Source of the DNA: Phytophthora colocasiae
Lineage: Eukaryota > Oomycota > Peronosporomycetes > Peronosporales > Peronosporaceae
DNA: 64,000 nt
Assembly (NCBI GenBank): GCA_018806915.1
Contig: JAGKQI010000049.1
Coordinates: forward strand, 744,001 to 808,000
Reading direction: 5' to 3'
The notes beneath the pieces are model-generated. The model had not been told where the DNA came from, made no database searches, and saw nothing but the letters and a program-made list of their open reading frames with translations. The position numbers and the translations under genes are program-made. Shown here in pieces: positions 9,801 through 19,123 of the stretch. Position 1 is the first letter of the stretch. Each line of letters begins with the position of its first letter.

Positions 9801-12800
9801 GTCGCCGGGAGCACTCGCTACTCCCGAATACTGGACTGCCTGGTATCGGAAGACGCTAGCCGCGACTAATGCAGCTAAGCGAGCTAACCGTGACTTCAGC
9901 GACTTGAGGAAGTCGAAGGGAAACGACTACTTCCACGATCATGAGGGGGTCGCTGATACGGACGAACGTGATGTAGGAGGTGGAGAGACTGAAGTCACTC
10001 CGAACTATAACCCAGCTGGAGTAAGTGACGACAGGCCCGCTGACTCAAGTGTTGAGGAGACTGTGATCGCGAATGTGGCTATCGACTTGTCTGAAAACCC
10101 CTGTCATGCAGTCAACGCAGTGACTGTGTCCTCCCGACGAAGAAAACGCCTGGATCCTAAATGGAATGCTCCAGTCCGAAGAATGGTGTACTACTTAGTT
10201 AAGGAGGAAGAAAAGGTGAACCCCGTGTGTGCCGACTGTGGGTCGCCGCTCCTGAGTGACTTAACTCTCCCGGAAGTCGATTGGGGAGGGAGTGACCTTG
10301 AGGAACGAGCTCTGGCGAAAGTGGCACAATTCTATCGAGCGATGAGTAGCTCCGTGATGAAACGCATCGTGGGTGTAATAATGGAGAAGTACTTGAGTGA
10401 AGGTCCACTCATCCGAGCTAAGTTGAAAGAGCGAGAAGACCGGTGTGACGACTGCCTAAAGACTGCTCTCCCGTCGCGAAAAACGCGGAGCCCGAAGCAA
10501 GTGCGCTTCGACTACTCGTCTTTGACTGGTCAGAAGATCGAAGAGCTAGGGCCTCGGTGTTCGCGTGAAGACTCGGACAGCATTTACGAATACGCGTACG
10601 TAGTGACTGATCCAGTGCGAGTCTCCACTAAGGAAGAAAGCAGTGACTACAGGAAGACTGGACTAGTCGGGCGGGATGTGTTCGAAGAAAGTGAAGTCGC
10701 TGGTATAGTGCCCGAAGGCAAGCGGGTGATTGGCTCAGTAGGTGGAGTGGAAGCTACTTCTCCCGGATATGTTGACTGTGTACCCGTGGATATACTTATC
10801 GACTCTGGTGCGGTGGTGAGCTTGATCGACCGTAAAGTACTCCGTCGGATAGGGCGAGGCAATGACTCTCTGCGACCGTATAATGGGAACTTGAACGGAG
10901 TGTCGGGTCACCAACTCAAGATACGAGGTGTTGCCGACCTCCCCCTCAGACTTGGGTCCCTGGAGATTGTTCGACCCTTTGTGGTTGTCGATCACATGCA
11001 TGTGGATGTGATACTTGGAACCGACTCACTTCGACAGTTCCGAGCTGTCGTCGACTTAGATACCAACTCTGTGACTCTGAAGGACACGGGTGAAGTGTTC
11101 TCGCTGGGAACTCCAAGAGTCGAAGAAGTGCACTCGGCCCGAGTGAGTTCGACTGTTCGTATCTGTCCTGGGGGTCAAGCATTAGTAGTGTCCGAAGCCC
11201 GAGGTCAAGCAAGTGATGGACAAACAGTGCTAGTTGAAGGTGTCCCCGGACTGGACGGCACTGTGCGAGTTGCCCGTACGCTATGTACTGTGAATCAAGG
11301 GAAGTTATTAGTCGAGGTCTGCAATGCTTCTACCGAGGAACTGATCATCAAGAAGGGTACTCTAGTCGCTGCCGCCACGGTAGTGCCGGAGTCGGCTTTC
11401 GAGTTCGAGTCCCCAATGACTTCTCTATGTGGTAGTGACTCAAGACCTGTCGAGTCCAGGGAAACTACCAAGGAGGACTGGGTGCATTCAGTAGTGAGTG
11501 CTGCAGGCGCTACTACAAACTCGTCTCACCACTCCATGCCGAACCTCGAGAGGGAACTAACTGATGAGTTTTCAGTTGACTTCACCGGTTCGAAGTTGAG
11601 TGAAGAACAGAAGAAACTGTTCAGGCAGACACTCGGGTCCTTTAGAGACTTGTTTGTCGAGACTTCCATGAAACCCGGTCGGACTCACTTACTCGAGTTC
11701 GAGATAGACACTGGTGACCACCCCCCTATCAAGCAGCGACCCTATCGCGTCTCGAAAGCTGAAGGCGATGTGATGGAGGCCGAAGTGCAGCAGTACCTGG
11801 ACTTGGGACTCATTCAACCTTCGAGTAGTCCTTGGGCCAGTCCCGTTCTGATGATCCGCAAACCCGACGGAGGTATTCGCTTCTGCATCGACTACCGACG
11901 ACTCAATGCAGTGACTGTGAAAGACTGTTATCCGATGCCACTCATCGATGACATCCTGGATGTGCTAGGAAATGCTAAGCTCTTCTCAACCATGGACATT
12001 GCTTCGGGGTACTGGAATGTGCCGATGGCCGCGGGAAGTGTTGGGAAGACTGCCTTTGCTTGCAAGTTCGGACTGTTTGAGTGGCTAGTTATGCCGTTTG
12101 GACTGTGCAACGCAGTGCCAGCTTTTGAGCGACTTATGGAAGGAGTACTTGTTGACTTGAAGTGGAGGACTTGCTTAGTCTACTTGGACGACTGTGTAGT
12201 ATTCAGTGACGACTTCCCAACTCACCTTGTGCGACTTCGACAAGTACTCGAGCGCTTCAGGACTGCCGGTTTTAAACTCAAGATGAAGAAGTGCAAGTGG
12301 GGTCGTGACCAAGTAGCTTTCCTCGGTCACATAGTCACTCCCTCCGGCATACTTCCTAATCCTGAGAAGGTAAAGGCAGTCATGAATGTCGAGCGACCCA
12401 GTGACCTCCGTGCCGTTCGCGCGTTCCTGGGCCTGACTAGTTACTTCCGGAGGTACATACCGGGGTACGCAGCTATCTCTGCACCCATTGAGAGGCTGAA
12501 GGCCAAGGGTGTTCCTTTCGAATGGAGCCCTGACTGCGAGTCCGCTTTCGTGCAGCTCAAACGTAAGCTAGTCGAGCCCCCTATTTTAGTCTACCCCGAC
12601 TTCCACAAGCGGTTTAAGCTTTATGTCGACTCCTCGAAGCTGGCCGTGGGTGCCTGCTTGATGCAAGAAGTCGCAGGTCGTGACCGAGCTATCGCCTACG
12701 CAAGTAAGTTGCTAGTTGGATCAGAAAAGAACTGGGTAAACCACCAAGATGGTACTTCGGAAATCGAGTGCTGGGGAATCGTGTGGGCGACTCGCAAGTT

Positions 12801-14979
12801 CAGGTGCTACCTCGACCGTTGTGAGTTCGACCTCTTCACCGACCACAAGGCACTACTGTGGGTGTTCAGTGACGCGAACAGGACTAGCAACGCTAAGCTA
12901 GCGAGGTGGGCGATGGAGTTGTCCCAGTTAAGGTTCAAAGTGTATCACCGGCCAGGTACTTCTATGGGTCACGTTGATGGACTCTCTAGACTACATGCAG
13001 TGACTGTCAACGCTGTTACTATGGCAGACCTACTGAACGAAGCTAACGAGAATGAACCGGTTCCTGCCCTGGTCGGGGAGGGCGAGACTGAAGTCGCGAC
13101 CGACGAAGTCGCTGGAACTACTCCTACTAGTACCGGAGTAAGTGATCAAGTCGTGGTCGGGGAGCGACTCCCCGTCGAAGGACTTACTGCCGAAGCTGCC
13201 ACTCCGGCCCCGCCGCCGGGGGAGACTCCTCTGGACGAAGAACAACTACTAGTTTCCCCCATTGACGTGTTCGGGCTGGATCAGGCACGCTTTAAGGAAG
13301 AGCAGAAACGCACTCCGTGGATACTCGCTATGATTGCCTTCCTAGAGAGTGGCGCCCTAGCACTAGATGCCCAACTGCGAGCGAAGGTATTGTCGTTGGC
13401 TCCTCACTACACCGTGAAGAACGGGATCCTAATGCGGCGAGTTCATTTGAAAGCTCGAGCTGGCCCAGCTCGATCACTAGAAGTACCCGTGATCCCTGTC
13501 ACTTACGTCGCAACTGTACTGCATCACTGCCACTCCGACGTCTTTGCTGCGCACGTAGGAGTCACCAAAACTATGGACAAGGTGCGAAAGCACGCCTACT
13601 GGCATGGTTGGAAGAAGGACGTCGCTGAATATGTCCGCGAGTGTACGGTCTGTGGAAGTGGCAAAGGTTACCGCCCTTGGCGGAATGGACTCATGCAGAA
13701 AATGCCGATTCAAGAACTGTCTGGTCCCTTTTCACTCCTCGTGGTGGATGCAGTCGGCCCTCTCGTAACTACTCCAAGAGGCAACAAGTTCATCCTAGTA
13801 TTTGCTGACTACTTCACTCGGTGGGTAGAAGCTTTTGCGGTCGAACGTTTGGACTCAGTGACTTTCGTAGAAGTTATGGTGAACGAAGTGATCTCGCGAC
13901 ATGGAGTGCCTGAAAAGCTACTAAGTGATCAAGGGTCAAATTTTATCTCCGAGTTAGCGCGGTCGCTGTATGAGACTCTGGGAATCAAAAAGCTGTTCGG
14001 AGCTGCTTACCACCCTCAGACTCAGGGACTCGTCGAACGCTTTAATGGGACTCTGATCGGAATGCTGCGCATGTATGTGAGTGAGTCTCAAGATGACTGG
14101 GACTTGTATCTACCTAGAGTACTCTTCGCCTATCGTACTTCCTACCACGAGGCCCTCGGTGACTCTCCTTTCTTCAGTCTGTACGGCCGCGACCCCGTAC
14201 TGCCTCTCGACTTGGCGTTCCTGAACACCTCTACTCAGTGGAAGAGTAACGAGGTCGCTACTTACCGACGACGACTCTACTTGTCACTACGCGATACCCG
14301 TCGACTGGTCGAAAGACAACTACTTAAAGCCCAAAGTCGCCACGGGCAGCGACTTCAAAGCCAAGTCGCCACCAAGTTCGAGGACGGAGATGCTGTTTGG
14401 GTTTACCAATATTTCCGGGCTCGCCGAGGAGAGAAGACCTCGAAGAAGTTGGCCTTCTCGTGGCACGGCCCCTATCGGGTTGTCGGCACCGTTGGTGAGA
14501 ACGCCTACCGGGTCGCCATCCCGTCACATCCCAACCGAGTAGTCACTATCAACGTTAACAGACTCAAGCCTTTCCAGGGTCGATGGAGTCGGCCCTACCC
14601 TGTCGAAGTACCTGAGGGCGTTGTGACTACACCGGGCGAGGACGATGAAGGTCCACTCACAGAGGAGGACTTACCCTCAACGAGTTACATCGAGCGCCTC
14701 GTTATCGGCTCTGAGGAGACTGCTTTTGCTGGCGCGAGTCTTCCCGTTGTCGACATACTCGCTCGGAGGAAAAAGGCTGGCGAAGTGCAATATCTGGTGC
14801 TACTCGCGACTTACGAGACGAGTTGGCTTCCTGTGACTTCCCTCCGCCCCGATTTTGACGTGTTGATCACTGCGTTCGAGAATACTAGGCGAAAGGAGCA
14901 GGGACTCCCTCAACTTCGTCGTAGTGCTCGGCTGGTTGACGCCAACGCAGCGGTCGACGAAGACGAAGTACTCTTTTAA
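6862..14979 (+). CDS. Gag-Pol polyprotein of element A (2705 aa, single ORF)
   Basis: The start is the ATG at 6862; the frame is open a few codons further up without another ATG. Order: Pro/Thr/Gln-rich N-terminus; Gag helical domain about residues 235-400; a Cys-rich motif near 491-504 and CCHC knuckles at 511-524 and 566-579; an unusually long acidic Thr/Glu-rich spacer about 600-1280 with internal repeats; aspartic protease with DSGA at 1314; reverse transcriptase with YLDD at 1774; Ty3-type RNase H; integrase with an HHCC finger and DDE residues at about 2296, 2356 and 2392 (35-residue spacing); a C-terminal GPY-like region; and a chromo-like tail near VVDILARRKK. Typical Ty3/Gypsy Gag-Pol is 1200-1800 aa; the spacer explains the excess. 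No frameshift between gag and pol. Because all motifs are intact and the LTRs match, the element may be mobile. Confidence 0.93.
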   Translation: MAQPGYTPSAATGVNVVTSTAGTNPTGWSSQVPGQPPTAPVMTPAASVPQSARSAIPSYQNVTLGATPGNPGTGLNNPFIQPIGWSAAAGFSYSTPAPISHAATSAPPQVTQAPATQVLPSSALMTPMSVAPPLTSVPAMTPATTSYQQATAGQAAYWGQQQLPANSTQATSLPPPVTAPNTVTAGHLASGLGSQPYSPVPSQLPGQYTPNYQQPVSQVTRPPLGMPSNIKNAVRMIQPFYSDGASADKARSFWSAFERATEGLDDSLRLSAFRECLKGKTGEEWWTYSQINDFDTLRTRFHNQFVCQTPLQMIERLKVTKRSRGMSAEVWGDLISSLCDAAQYFDPEMRYQYFLSGLRNKQWRNTLDTSLVNSIPQAVAVLLYKNQHLPVEDDADFEDEPPKSTANDDLMKQMLTVMQQTQSLLAQQQVQVATPAATQGGTTAAAIQYQAMPATSQGVYAIQPTTSLPVTPTRGIRQGPDLYTQEGHIVCGRCHTLGCSRLNCRRNNSTCSNCQGTGHVYVECELPRVYQRQQQQSGQRQQQQQSQNTNSNSRSNYQTSRGPRACFLCGGADHVVANCPSRETLNQLVQKAGAASGSGQHLRGLEEGKGEVTPSSCQLSDLSEVTSKSTTTRYGNGVSSTETVKKTTTENGVNMIETDKIEGEDVEASCLTTVYVGDSLKDPHAGEYEDEVRVKSNPVNYWTAPRAKSEVVHCEWVTNGTSVKEETTSLGDLGVAELQPEGDDGSESDCPEFDESIFDPDTSEDRSEPTKNREELLDETSVITDHQLINDETSEDTPGVTTNKTDGVANETASVPSTTDANGGGEANTAEVATGLTTGELVSDLTEEEVTRTGVEAASVTRETQGEIELSEAASESSTTGADGGGEASTKSSAAGATTELTWVFSEEELDELTEGVNNGVLEETEEYDKELDERLFPLDEVELKKRVEMNASQLQKMSLADLSTVLGIPEEVISRTRESSPGALATPEYWTAWYRKTLAATNAAKRANRDFSDLRKSKGNDYFHDHEGVADTDERDVGGGETEVTPNYNPAGVSDDRPADSSVEETVIANVAIDLSENPCHAVNAVTVSSRRRKRLDPKWNAPVRRMVYYLVKEEEKVNPVCADCGSPLLSDLTLPEVDWGGSDLEERALAKVAQFYRAMSSSVMKRIVGVIMEKYLSEGPLIRAKLKEREDRCDDCLKTALPSRKTRSPKQVRFDYSSLTGQKIEELGPRCSREDSDSIYEYAYVVTDPVRVSTKEESSDYRKTGLVGRDVFEESEVAGIVPEGKRVIGSVGGVEATSPGYVDCVPVDILIDSGAVVSLIDRKVLRRIGRGNDSLRPYNGNLNGVSGHQLKIRGVADLPLRLGSLEIVRPFVVVDHMHVDVILGTDSLRQFRAVVDLDTNSVTLKDTGEVFSLGTPRVEEVHSARVSSTVRICPGGQALVVSEARGQASDGQTVLVEGVPGLDGTVRVARTLCTVNQGKLLVEVCNASTEELIIKKGTLVAAATVVPESAFEFESPMTSLCGSDSRPVESRETTKEDWVHSVVSAAGATTNSSHHSMPNLERELTDEFSVDFTGSKLSEEQKKLFRQTLGSFRDLFVETSMKPGRTHLLEFEIDTGDHPPIKQRPYRVSKAEGDVMEAEVQQYLDLGLIQPSSSPWASPVLMIRKPDGGIRFCIDYRRLNAVTVKDCYPMPLIDDILDVLGNAKLFSTMDIASGYWNVPMAAGSVGKTAFACKFGLFEWLVMPFGLCNAVPAFERLMEGVLVDLKWRTCLVYLDDCVVFSDDFPTHLVRLRQVLERFRTAGFKLKMKKCKWGRDQVAFLGHIVTPSGILPNPEKVKAVMNVERPSDLRAVRAFLGLTSYFRRYIPGYAAISAPIERLKAKGVPFEWSPDCESAFVQLKRKLVEPPILVYPDFHKRFKLYVDSSKLAVGACLMQEVAGRDRAIAYASKLLVGSEKNWVNHQDGTSEIECWGIVWATRKFRCYLDRCEFDLFTDHKALLWVFSDANRTSNAKLARWAMELSQLRFKVYHRPGTSMGHVDGLSRLHAVTVNAVTMADLLNEANENEPVPALVGEGETEVATDEVAGTTPTSTGVSDQVVVGERLPVEGLTAEAATPAPPPGETPLDEEQLLVSPIDVFGLDQARFKEEQKRTPWILAMIAFLESGALALDAQLRAKVLSLAPHYTVKNGILMRRVHLKARAGPARSLEVPVIPVTYVATVLHHCHSDVFAAHVGVTKTMDKVRKHAYWHGWKKDVAEYVRECTVCGSGKGYRPWRNGLMQKMPIQELSGPFSLLVVDAVGPLVTTPRGNKFILVFADYFTRWVEAFAVERLDSVTFVEVMVNEVISRHGVPEKLLSDQGSNFISELARSLYETLGIKKLFGAAYHPQTQGLVERFNGTLIGMLRMYVSESQDDWDLYLPRVLFAYRTSYHEALGDSPFFSLYGRDPVLPLDLAFLNTSTQWKSNEVATYRRRLYLSLRDTRRLVERQLLKAQSRHGQRLQSQVATKFEDGDAVWVYQYFRARRGEKTSKKLAFSWHGPYRVVGTVGENAYRVAIPSHPNRVVTINVNRLKPFQGRWSRPYPVEVPEGVVTTPGEDDEGPLTEEDLPSTSYIERLVIGSEETAFAGASLPVVDILARRKKAGEVQYLVLLATYETSWLPVTSLRPDFDVLITAFENTRRKEQGLPQLRRSARLVDANAAVDEDEVLF

Positions 14980-15521
14980 GTGATGAGTCGGACTAGTCAA
15001 GGAGGTGACAACTCCCCTTGACGGCAAGTCCCTCGACGCGAGTGTTCGAGCGGAACACTCTACTCTGCATTTTCAACTACATTCGGACAGCCCGATGACT
15101 GTCCCTGCATAATTCTGTGACTTCTCGGCGACTACTTAGCTGAGGATACTCTCAACTGTGATGCTACTGCCGACTACTATATGACGCTGGAATTGACTTC
15201 TACTTGGTAGTTCACTATCACTTGATGACTTACTACCTCACGGCGACCTTGGCTTACTTCCAGACTATCGACTACGTGATGACTTTGGTGGCGTGGTGAC
15301 TTCCTTTCTCTTGGTGATTTTGACGGTATGAAGCTATTTTACGACTCTGGGTGTCGCTGGACTCAAGGAAGACTCCTCTACTACGATAAGCAACGGTCTT
15401 GACTAGCATTAATGACGATGAAACGAACAAGTGATTTGGGATTACACAAGTTAAGGCCTGATGACTACATGAAGTGATATGAACTGCCATCGTACTACTA
15501 CCTCGAAACCCAACTGCGTCT
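14980..15521. other. Non-coding stretch between pol and the antisense gene of element A
   Basis: 540 bp with no convincing ORF. It is rich in the word GACT (about nine or ten in 15061-15300), the same word bias as the coding parts of the element. Confidence 0.5.
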
Positions 15522-17170
15522 TCACGCTGGCGCAGATTTAACCGGCGCCGGCGGCTTCTCCTCGTCGAGATCGTCCTCCTCGAAGTCACTCTCACCTCCA
15601 GACTCGCTCTCTTCCGACCCTCTCTTCCCTGAGTTTCCTCCCAGCGGGGTGGCTACCTCAGCGGTGTGGCTGCCATCAGGACGGATCCAGCGCGTAAACC
15701 CCGGTACGCTCTCCTCTTTGGCGCTGAATGGCGGAATAAACGAGGGCTTGTAGGTGCCGGCCTTGACCCTCTCCTTTATCTCCCTTTCCAACTTCTCGAT
15801 ACGGCTGCAGTGGGTCAGCTTGTACCAGACTCCCGAGAGACGATCTCCAACCCACCGTTCCTTGTCGGGATCTTCCTTGGAGCAAACGTCTCTGCGAACT
15901 AGAGCTAAAGCCTCGTCGGTCAAGCGATTTTCAGGCTTCTGGTCTGGGTCCAGAGCATTGGTGAACACCAACAAGGAAGTGATGTTGCGAAAACCTCCCT
16001 GGTCCAGCTGAAACGGTTTTAATGCCCCCTTTACTCGAGCGTGGTAGGCCTCCCGGTCTTGAACGTATAGACTCGTGAGATTTTGGATAGTGGGGCCTTC
16101 GTACTTGTTGGCGTCCGGAGCATTCTTGCCCGGCTGTCCTCCCATCCACATGAGTAAACGATCCTGCTCGACTCCCTCGAAGAGTCGCAGGAACCCGTAG
16201 TAGCCCCAGTTCTCGATGCAGTGACTTAAGAACTTAAGTCGCTCGGTGCAAGCCAACTGCTTCCAGCGACGCCTTTGACTCTTGGCTGAAGTACTCCGCA
16301 GTGGGGCATGAAGCTGCCACTCGAAGAAACGACTGCGGTTCGCCATCCAGAAACGCCAGTGCGCCGTGTGCAAGTCTTGGTTCTCGAGGGGATCGTACCA
16401 CACTTTTGAGTGTTCCCATGGGTACGCAAGCTCAAAGCAGAACTTGTTCATGTTGGACGCCCGACGATAGATAGCTTCGACGTCGGTGGCAATCCGAGCT
16501 GGCGTGTTATCAGCAAGAACAAGGGGACTGTAGTCCGTCTCGGGCGGGGAAGTAACCGCGTCCTCGGACTCTCTCGCTTTCTTCGATTCCTTGGGTGGTT
16601 TATGAGACGATTTCCGCTTTCCCAACACGGACGGAGGCGACTCCTTGCCTAGAGCCAAGAGAGCTGCGCTAGTAGCAGCCTCAGACGCCGACGTTTTCCC
16701 CTTTTTCTTGGGGCCTTGTGCTTCGGGGTCACCGTCGCTACCGGAGGGGCTTTGCCATGGATGACGGGTGCCGAACTGATCTCTGGGTTCTGAAGGTCGT
16801 GGGTGTCCGAGAATCTGTCATGAACATAGGCGTTCGTGGCTTCTCGTTGTGCCGAAGGCTTGGGTAACAGCATCACCGGGTCTGTGAAAGCCGTGTCCTT
16901 GTCCTCCGCGTCGTCGAGTATTGCCACGGCGATCTGGTCCAGGACGAACAAGCCTGACGAGCCTTCGTTCACTGAGAGCTTCTCCCTCATAGCCGTCCAG
17001 AATTCTCGCTGTGCTTGCTTCTTGATCCGTTCTTCGGACGAGGTTACTCCTGGGACGATGATCGCTGCAATCTTCTTCACGATCTCGTCATTCAGTGACC
17101 CCGTGGTCGACGCGGCGGCTGACGGCGAAGCAGGACGGGGCGTGCCGGGGGCGGACTTGTTCGCGCCCAT
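15522..17170 (-). CDS. Antisense gene of element A, unknown function, two overlapping frames
   Basis: Seen: frame 1 starts at an ATG (17170) and runs 173 aa to 16649. A second frame is open from 16817 to 15522. They overlap by 169 bp and the second is the -1 frame of the first. A slippery heptamer G_GGA_AAA sits in phase at 16700-16694, so a -1 shift would make one protein of about 549 aa; a one-base indel in this copy is the alternative. The N-terminus, MGANKS, fits an N-myristoylation signal (MGxxxS). The middle has Lys/Arg clusters (KKKGK, GKRKSSHK) that look like nuclear signals. The rest is a Trp/Tyr-rich globular region, and the tail is acidic and Pro-rich. I recognise no family. It has its own Inr-like promoter 72 bp upstream. 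It could be compared with the antisense ORFs of plant Tat-lineage elements by position, not by sequence. Confidence 0.65.
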
Positions 17171-17241
17171 GGTGGTATCGAGGGAGACTGGGGACTGGAA
17201 GGGAGACTGGGGACTGGTGGTCTTCGTGCCGGCTGCGTGGC

Positions 17242-17255
17242 AAGTTGGAGAATGA
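17242..17255 (-). promoter_or_regulatory. Oomycete Inr/FPR-like motif of the antisense gene in element A
   Basis: The minus strand reads TCATTCTCCAACTT, one mismatch from TCATTYYNCAWTTT, 72 bp upstream of the ATG at 17170. The region 17171-17625 separates this gene from the divergent membrane-protein gene and includes a short direct repeat around GGGAGACTGGGGACTGG (about 17181-17217). Confidence 0.55.
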
Positions 17256-17625
17256 AGGCCTCTCGTTGGCTGGGCGAGTGACTATACGGTCCCCGGGCGT
17301 AAGGTGTCCCCTAAATGACTTTGCTCTGGTGCCCCCATGGTGTCTTGGGACGAGACGTGCGTGCTTCCGGGTGATTCCCGTGAAAGACCTCAGGAACTGA
17401 CGGGAATGGCTCTGTCGGGTTTCTTGAACTTTTCTGCATATGAAAGTCAAGTGTACGACTTCTCCCCCTTCTTCAAATGGGACAAGGAGACGTCCTAACA
17501 AGTGGAGGTTTTCGTTTGACTGAGGCCTGTGCTGTGTGGCCACTCCTCTCACTTCCCTTTTGGACTCTTCCTGAGCAAGTGACTCCCCAGTGGACTTCAA
17601 CCCGCAACTCCTACTTGCCTCCGCT

Positions 17626-18810
17626 ATGTACGAGCTACTGCAGTCAGCGTATGAACACTACTTCCGCCTTGAGCTACTCCCGGCTTATCTAACGACTGTG
17701 GTGCTTTGGGTGCTGACGTCTTCCGTCCGAGGAGTAGTCTGGTCATTAATGACTCAGGCTTGGATGGTAGTATCGGTGAACTCGTCGATGGTGGTCGACT
17801 TTGTGACGCGCTACCAAGAAGTGCTACGCGACCCCGAACTCGACCAACTCACTGGGCTCTCGTATGCGTTTGCTTTATGGAATGCTTTCTTCGCCGTTCC
17901 CGTTCAAGTGCTCGAGGAAGGCGAGGCGGATTATGGACAATATGGAGTTATGCTGCGTTGCTGGTGGACCGCATTACTAGTTACCTTCGGCGACTATCTC
18001 CCGGATCTGAGTATGCGTTCGGGGTACTCCTACTTGGCTTACTCCCGCGCTTCATGGGAGGCTTGGGCCACCGTTTTCCAACGAGTTGTGGCGGTCGTCA
18101 AAGGCGTATGTTGGTTTGTGCTACTGGTTCTCTCCCTGGGTATTCACGTGCCTATGATACTATTCGACCTGCTGGAATTTATGACTCTGGGAACGACTGG
18201 GTTGATTTTCGTTCTCTTGGCGGCGAATTCGCTCGATGCGGTCTTCGGATGGACTAACTGGCTCACGCCTACTACTGGGGTTATCGTTGTGGTCGGCGTC
18301 GTGACTCATGGATGGCGGTTCGGACAAGAAAGTGGCCGTCTGGGAAATGCTGCTCCCCGCGTCGTCGTGAAGAAGGCACTTAAATCCGTACGCCGCGAAG
18401 TGAATCGATGCAACCGTCGAGAGGCGGCTTGCCTCGCCAGTCTTAACTATCCTGTGGTCGACTCAACCGAGAGTGGTCATCCTACGTCTACTTCCTCTAA
18501 AGAAAAGAGTTCTATCCCTTTGAGGCGGCCCTCACGTGAAGCTCCTGTGACTACCTCCCCTTCTTCTACTTACCCTCCCGGTGTCGAGTCGAACGAAGTC
18601 GCCGTCGTGCTCAGTACTGAGGAGCAGCGTGTGGTCCAATGCCTCCGTGACATGGAGCACGACCGAGCCGATCGAGGACGCTCGGCTTATGGTCGGGGAG
18701 TTTGTCCCGTGCCCGGGAACGAGACCCCCGTACCAGCGCGTTCGGCTGTACTCCATGCCTCGGGGCCTTGCCATCCGTCGTACTCGCCGTGTTGCGACCA
18801 CTTGGCGTAG
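17626..18810 (+). CDS. Multi-pass membrane protein encoded downstream of pol in element A
   Basis: Start chosen at the ATG at 17626; the frame is open from 17575 but has no earlier ATG. About 394 aa. The first two-thirds hold roughly four to six hydrophobic segments, for example around AYLTTVVLWVL, VCWFVLLVLSLGI, TGLIFVLLAA and TGVIVVVGVV. No cleavable signal peptide is obvious. The C-terminal third is Ser/Pro-rich, basic and probably cytosolic. The last 36 codons lie inside the 3' LTR (starting at 18703), so LTR sequence doubles as coding DNA. I recognise no family. It occupies the place of an env-like gene, but its several membrane spans and missing ectodomain do not look like a fusion glycoprotein. 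Expression might come from a subgenomic or spliced RNA, or from the divergent region upstream. Confidence 0.65.
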   Translation: MYELLQSAYEHYFRLELLPAYLTTVVLWVLTSSVRGVVWSLMTQAWMVVSVNSSMVVDFVTRYQEVLRDPELDQLTGLSYAFALWNAFFAVPVQVLEEGEADYGQYGVMLRCWWTALLVTFGDYLPDLSMRSGYSYLAYSRASWEAWATVFQRVVAVVKGVCWFVLLVLSLGIHVPMILFDLLEFMTLGTTGLIFVLLAANSLDAVFGWTNWLTPTTGVIVVVGVVTHGWRFGQESGRLGNAAPRVVVKKALKSVRREVNRCNRREAACLASLNYPVVDSTESGHPTSTSSKEKSSIPLRRPSREAPVTTSPSSTYPPGVESNEVAVVLSTEEQRVVQCLRDMEHDRADRGRSAYGRGVCPVPGNETPVPARSAVLHASGPCHPSYSPCCDHLA

Positions 18811-19123
18811 TAGACTGTCAGAGGTCCACTCTGGGATGCGTCCCTGTTTTCCCCACCTGAACGGTCTATCGACGTCCTCCCGCGAGTGTCGTGCGGACCT
18901 CCGAGGACTCCCTCCCTGCTGTGTCGGCGGGGACTCATCTCTACCTGAGTGTAACCGAGCTAAGTGAGCTCCCTATATTACTAGTCAGTCGTGAATTTAC
19001 CTGCTAAGAAGAAGAACAACAACAAGTTACTTATATTTGTTTGAGTTAAGTCTTCTAACTCCCTGCCCGGACCTGCACTCACATAACAGCCCGCTAGTAC
19101 CCGATCCTTAACAGGTCGCGACA
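18703..19123 (+). repeat. 3' LTR of element A
   Basis: 421 bp matching 6295-6715; preceded by a weak purine tract (GGGGAG). It contains the stop codon of the membrane-protein gene (18808-18810). Confidence 0.93.

Larger units (their letters stand above)
6295..19123 (+). mobile_element. Ty3/Gypsy LTR retrotransposon A, full length and apparently intact
   Basis: 12,829 bp bounded by two 421-bp LTRs (6295-6715 and 18703-19123) that start TGTCCC, end CGACA and read as identical, implying very recent insertion. TTTA flanks both sides (6291-6294, 19124-19127) as a 4-bp target duplication. Order: LTR, PBS, one gag-pol ORF (6862-14979), a 540-bp non-coding stretch, an antisense gene (17170-15522), a divergent promoter region, a sense membrane-protein gene (17626-18810), LTR. 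All catalytic motifs of protease, RT, RNase H and integrase are present. The two extra genes are not part of the standard Ty3/Gypsy plan. It inserted into DNA next to a decayed type-B DNA polymerase gene. Confidence 0.92.
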
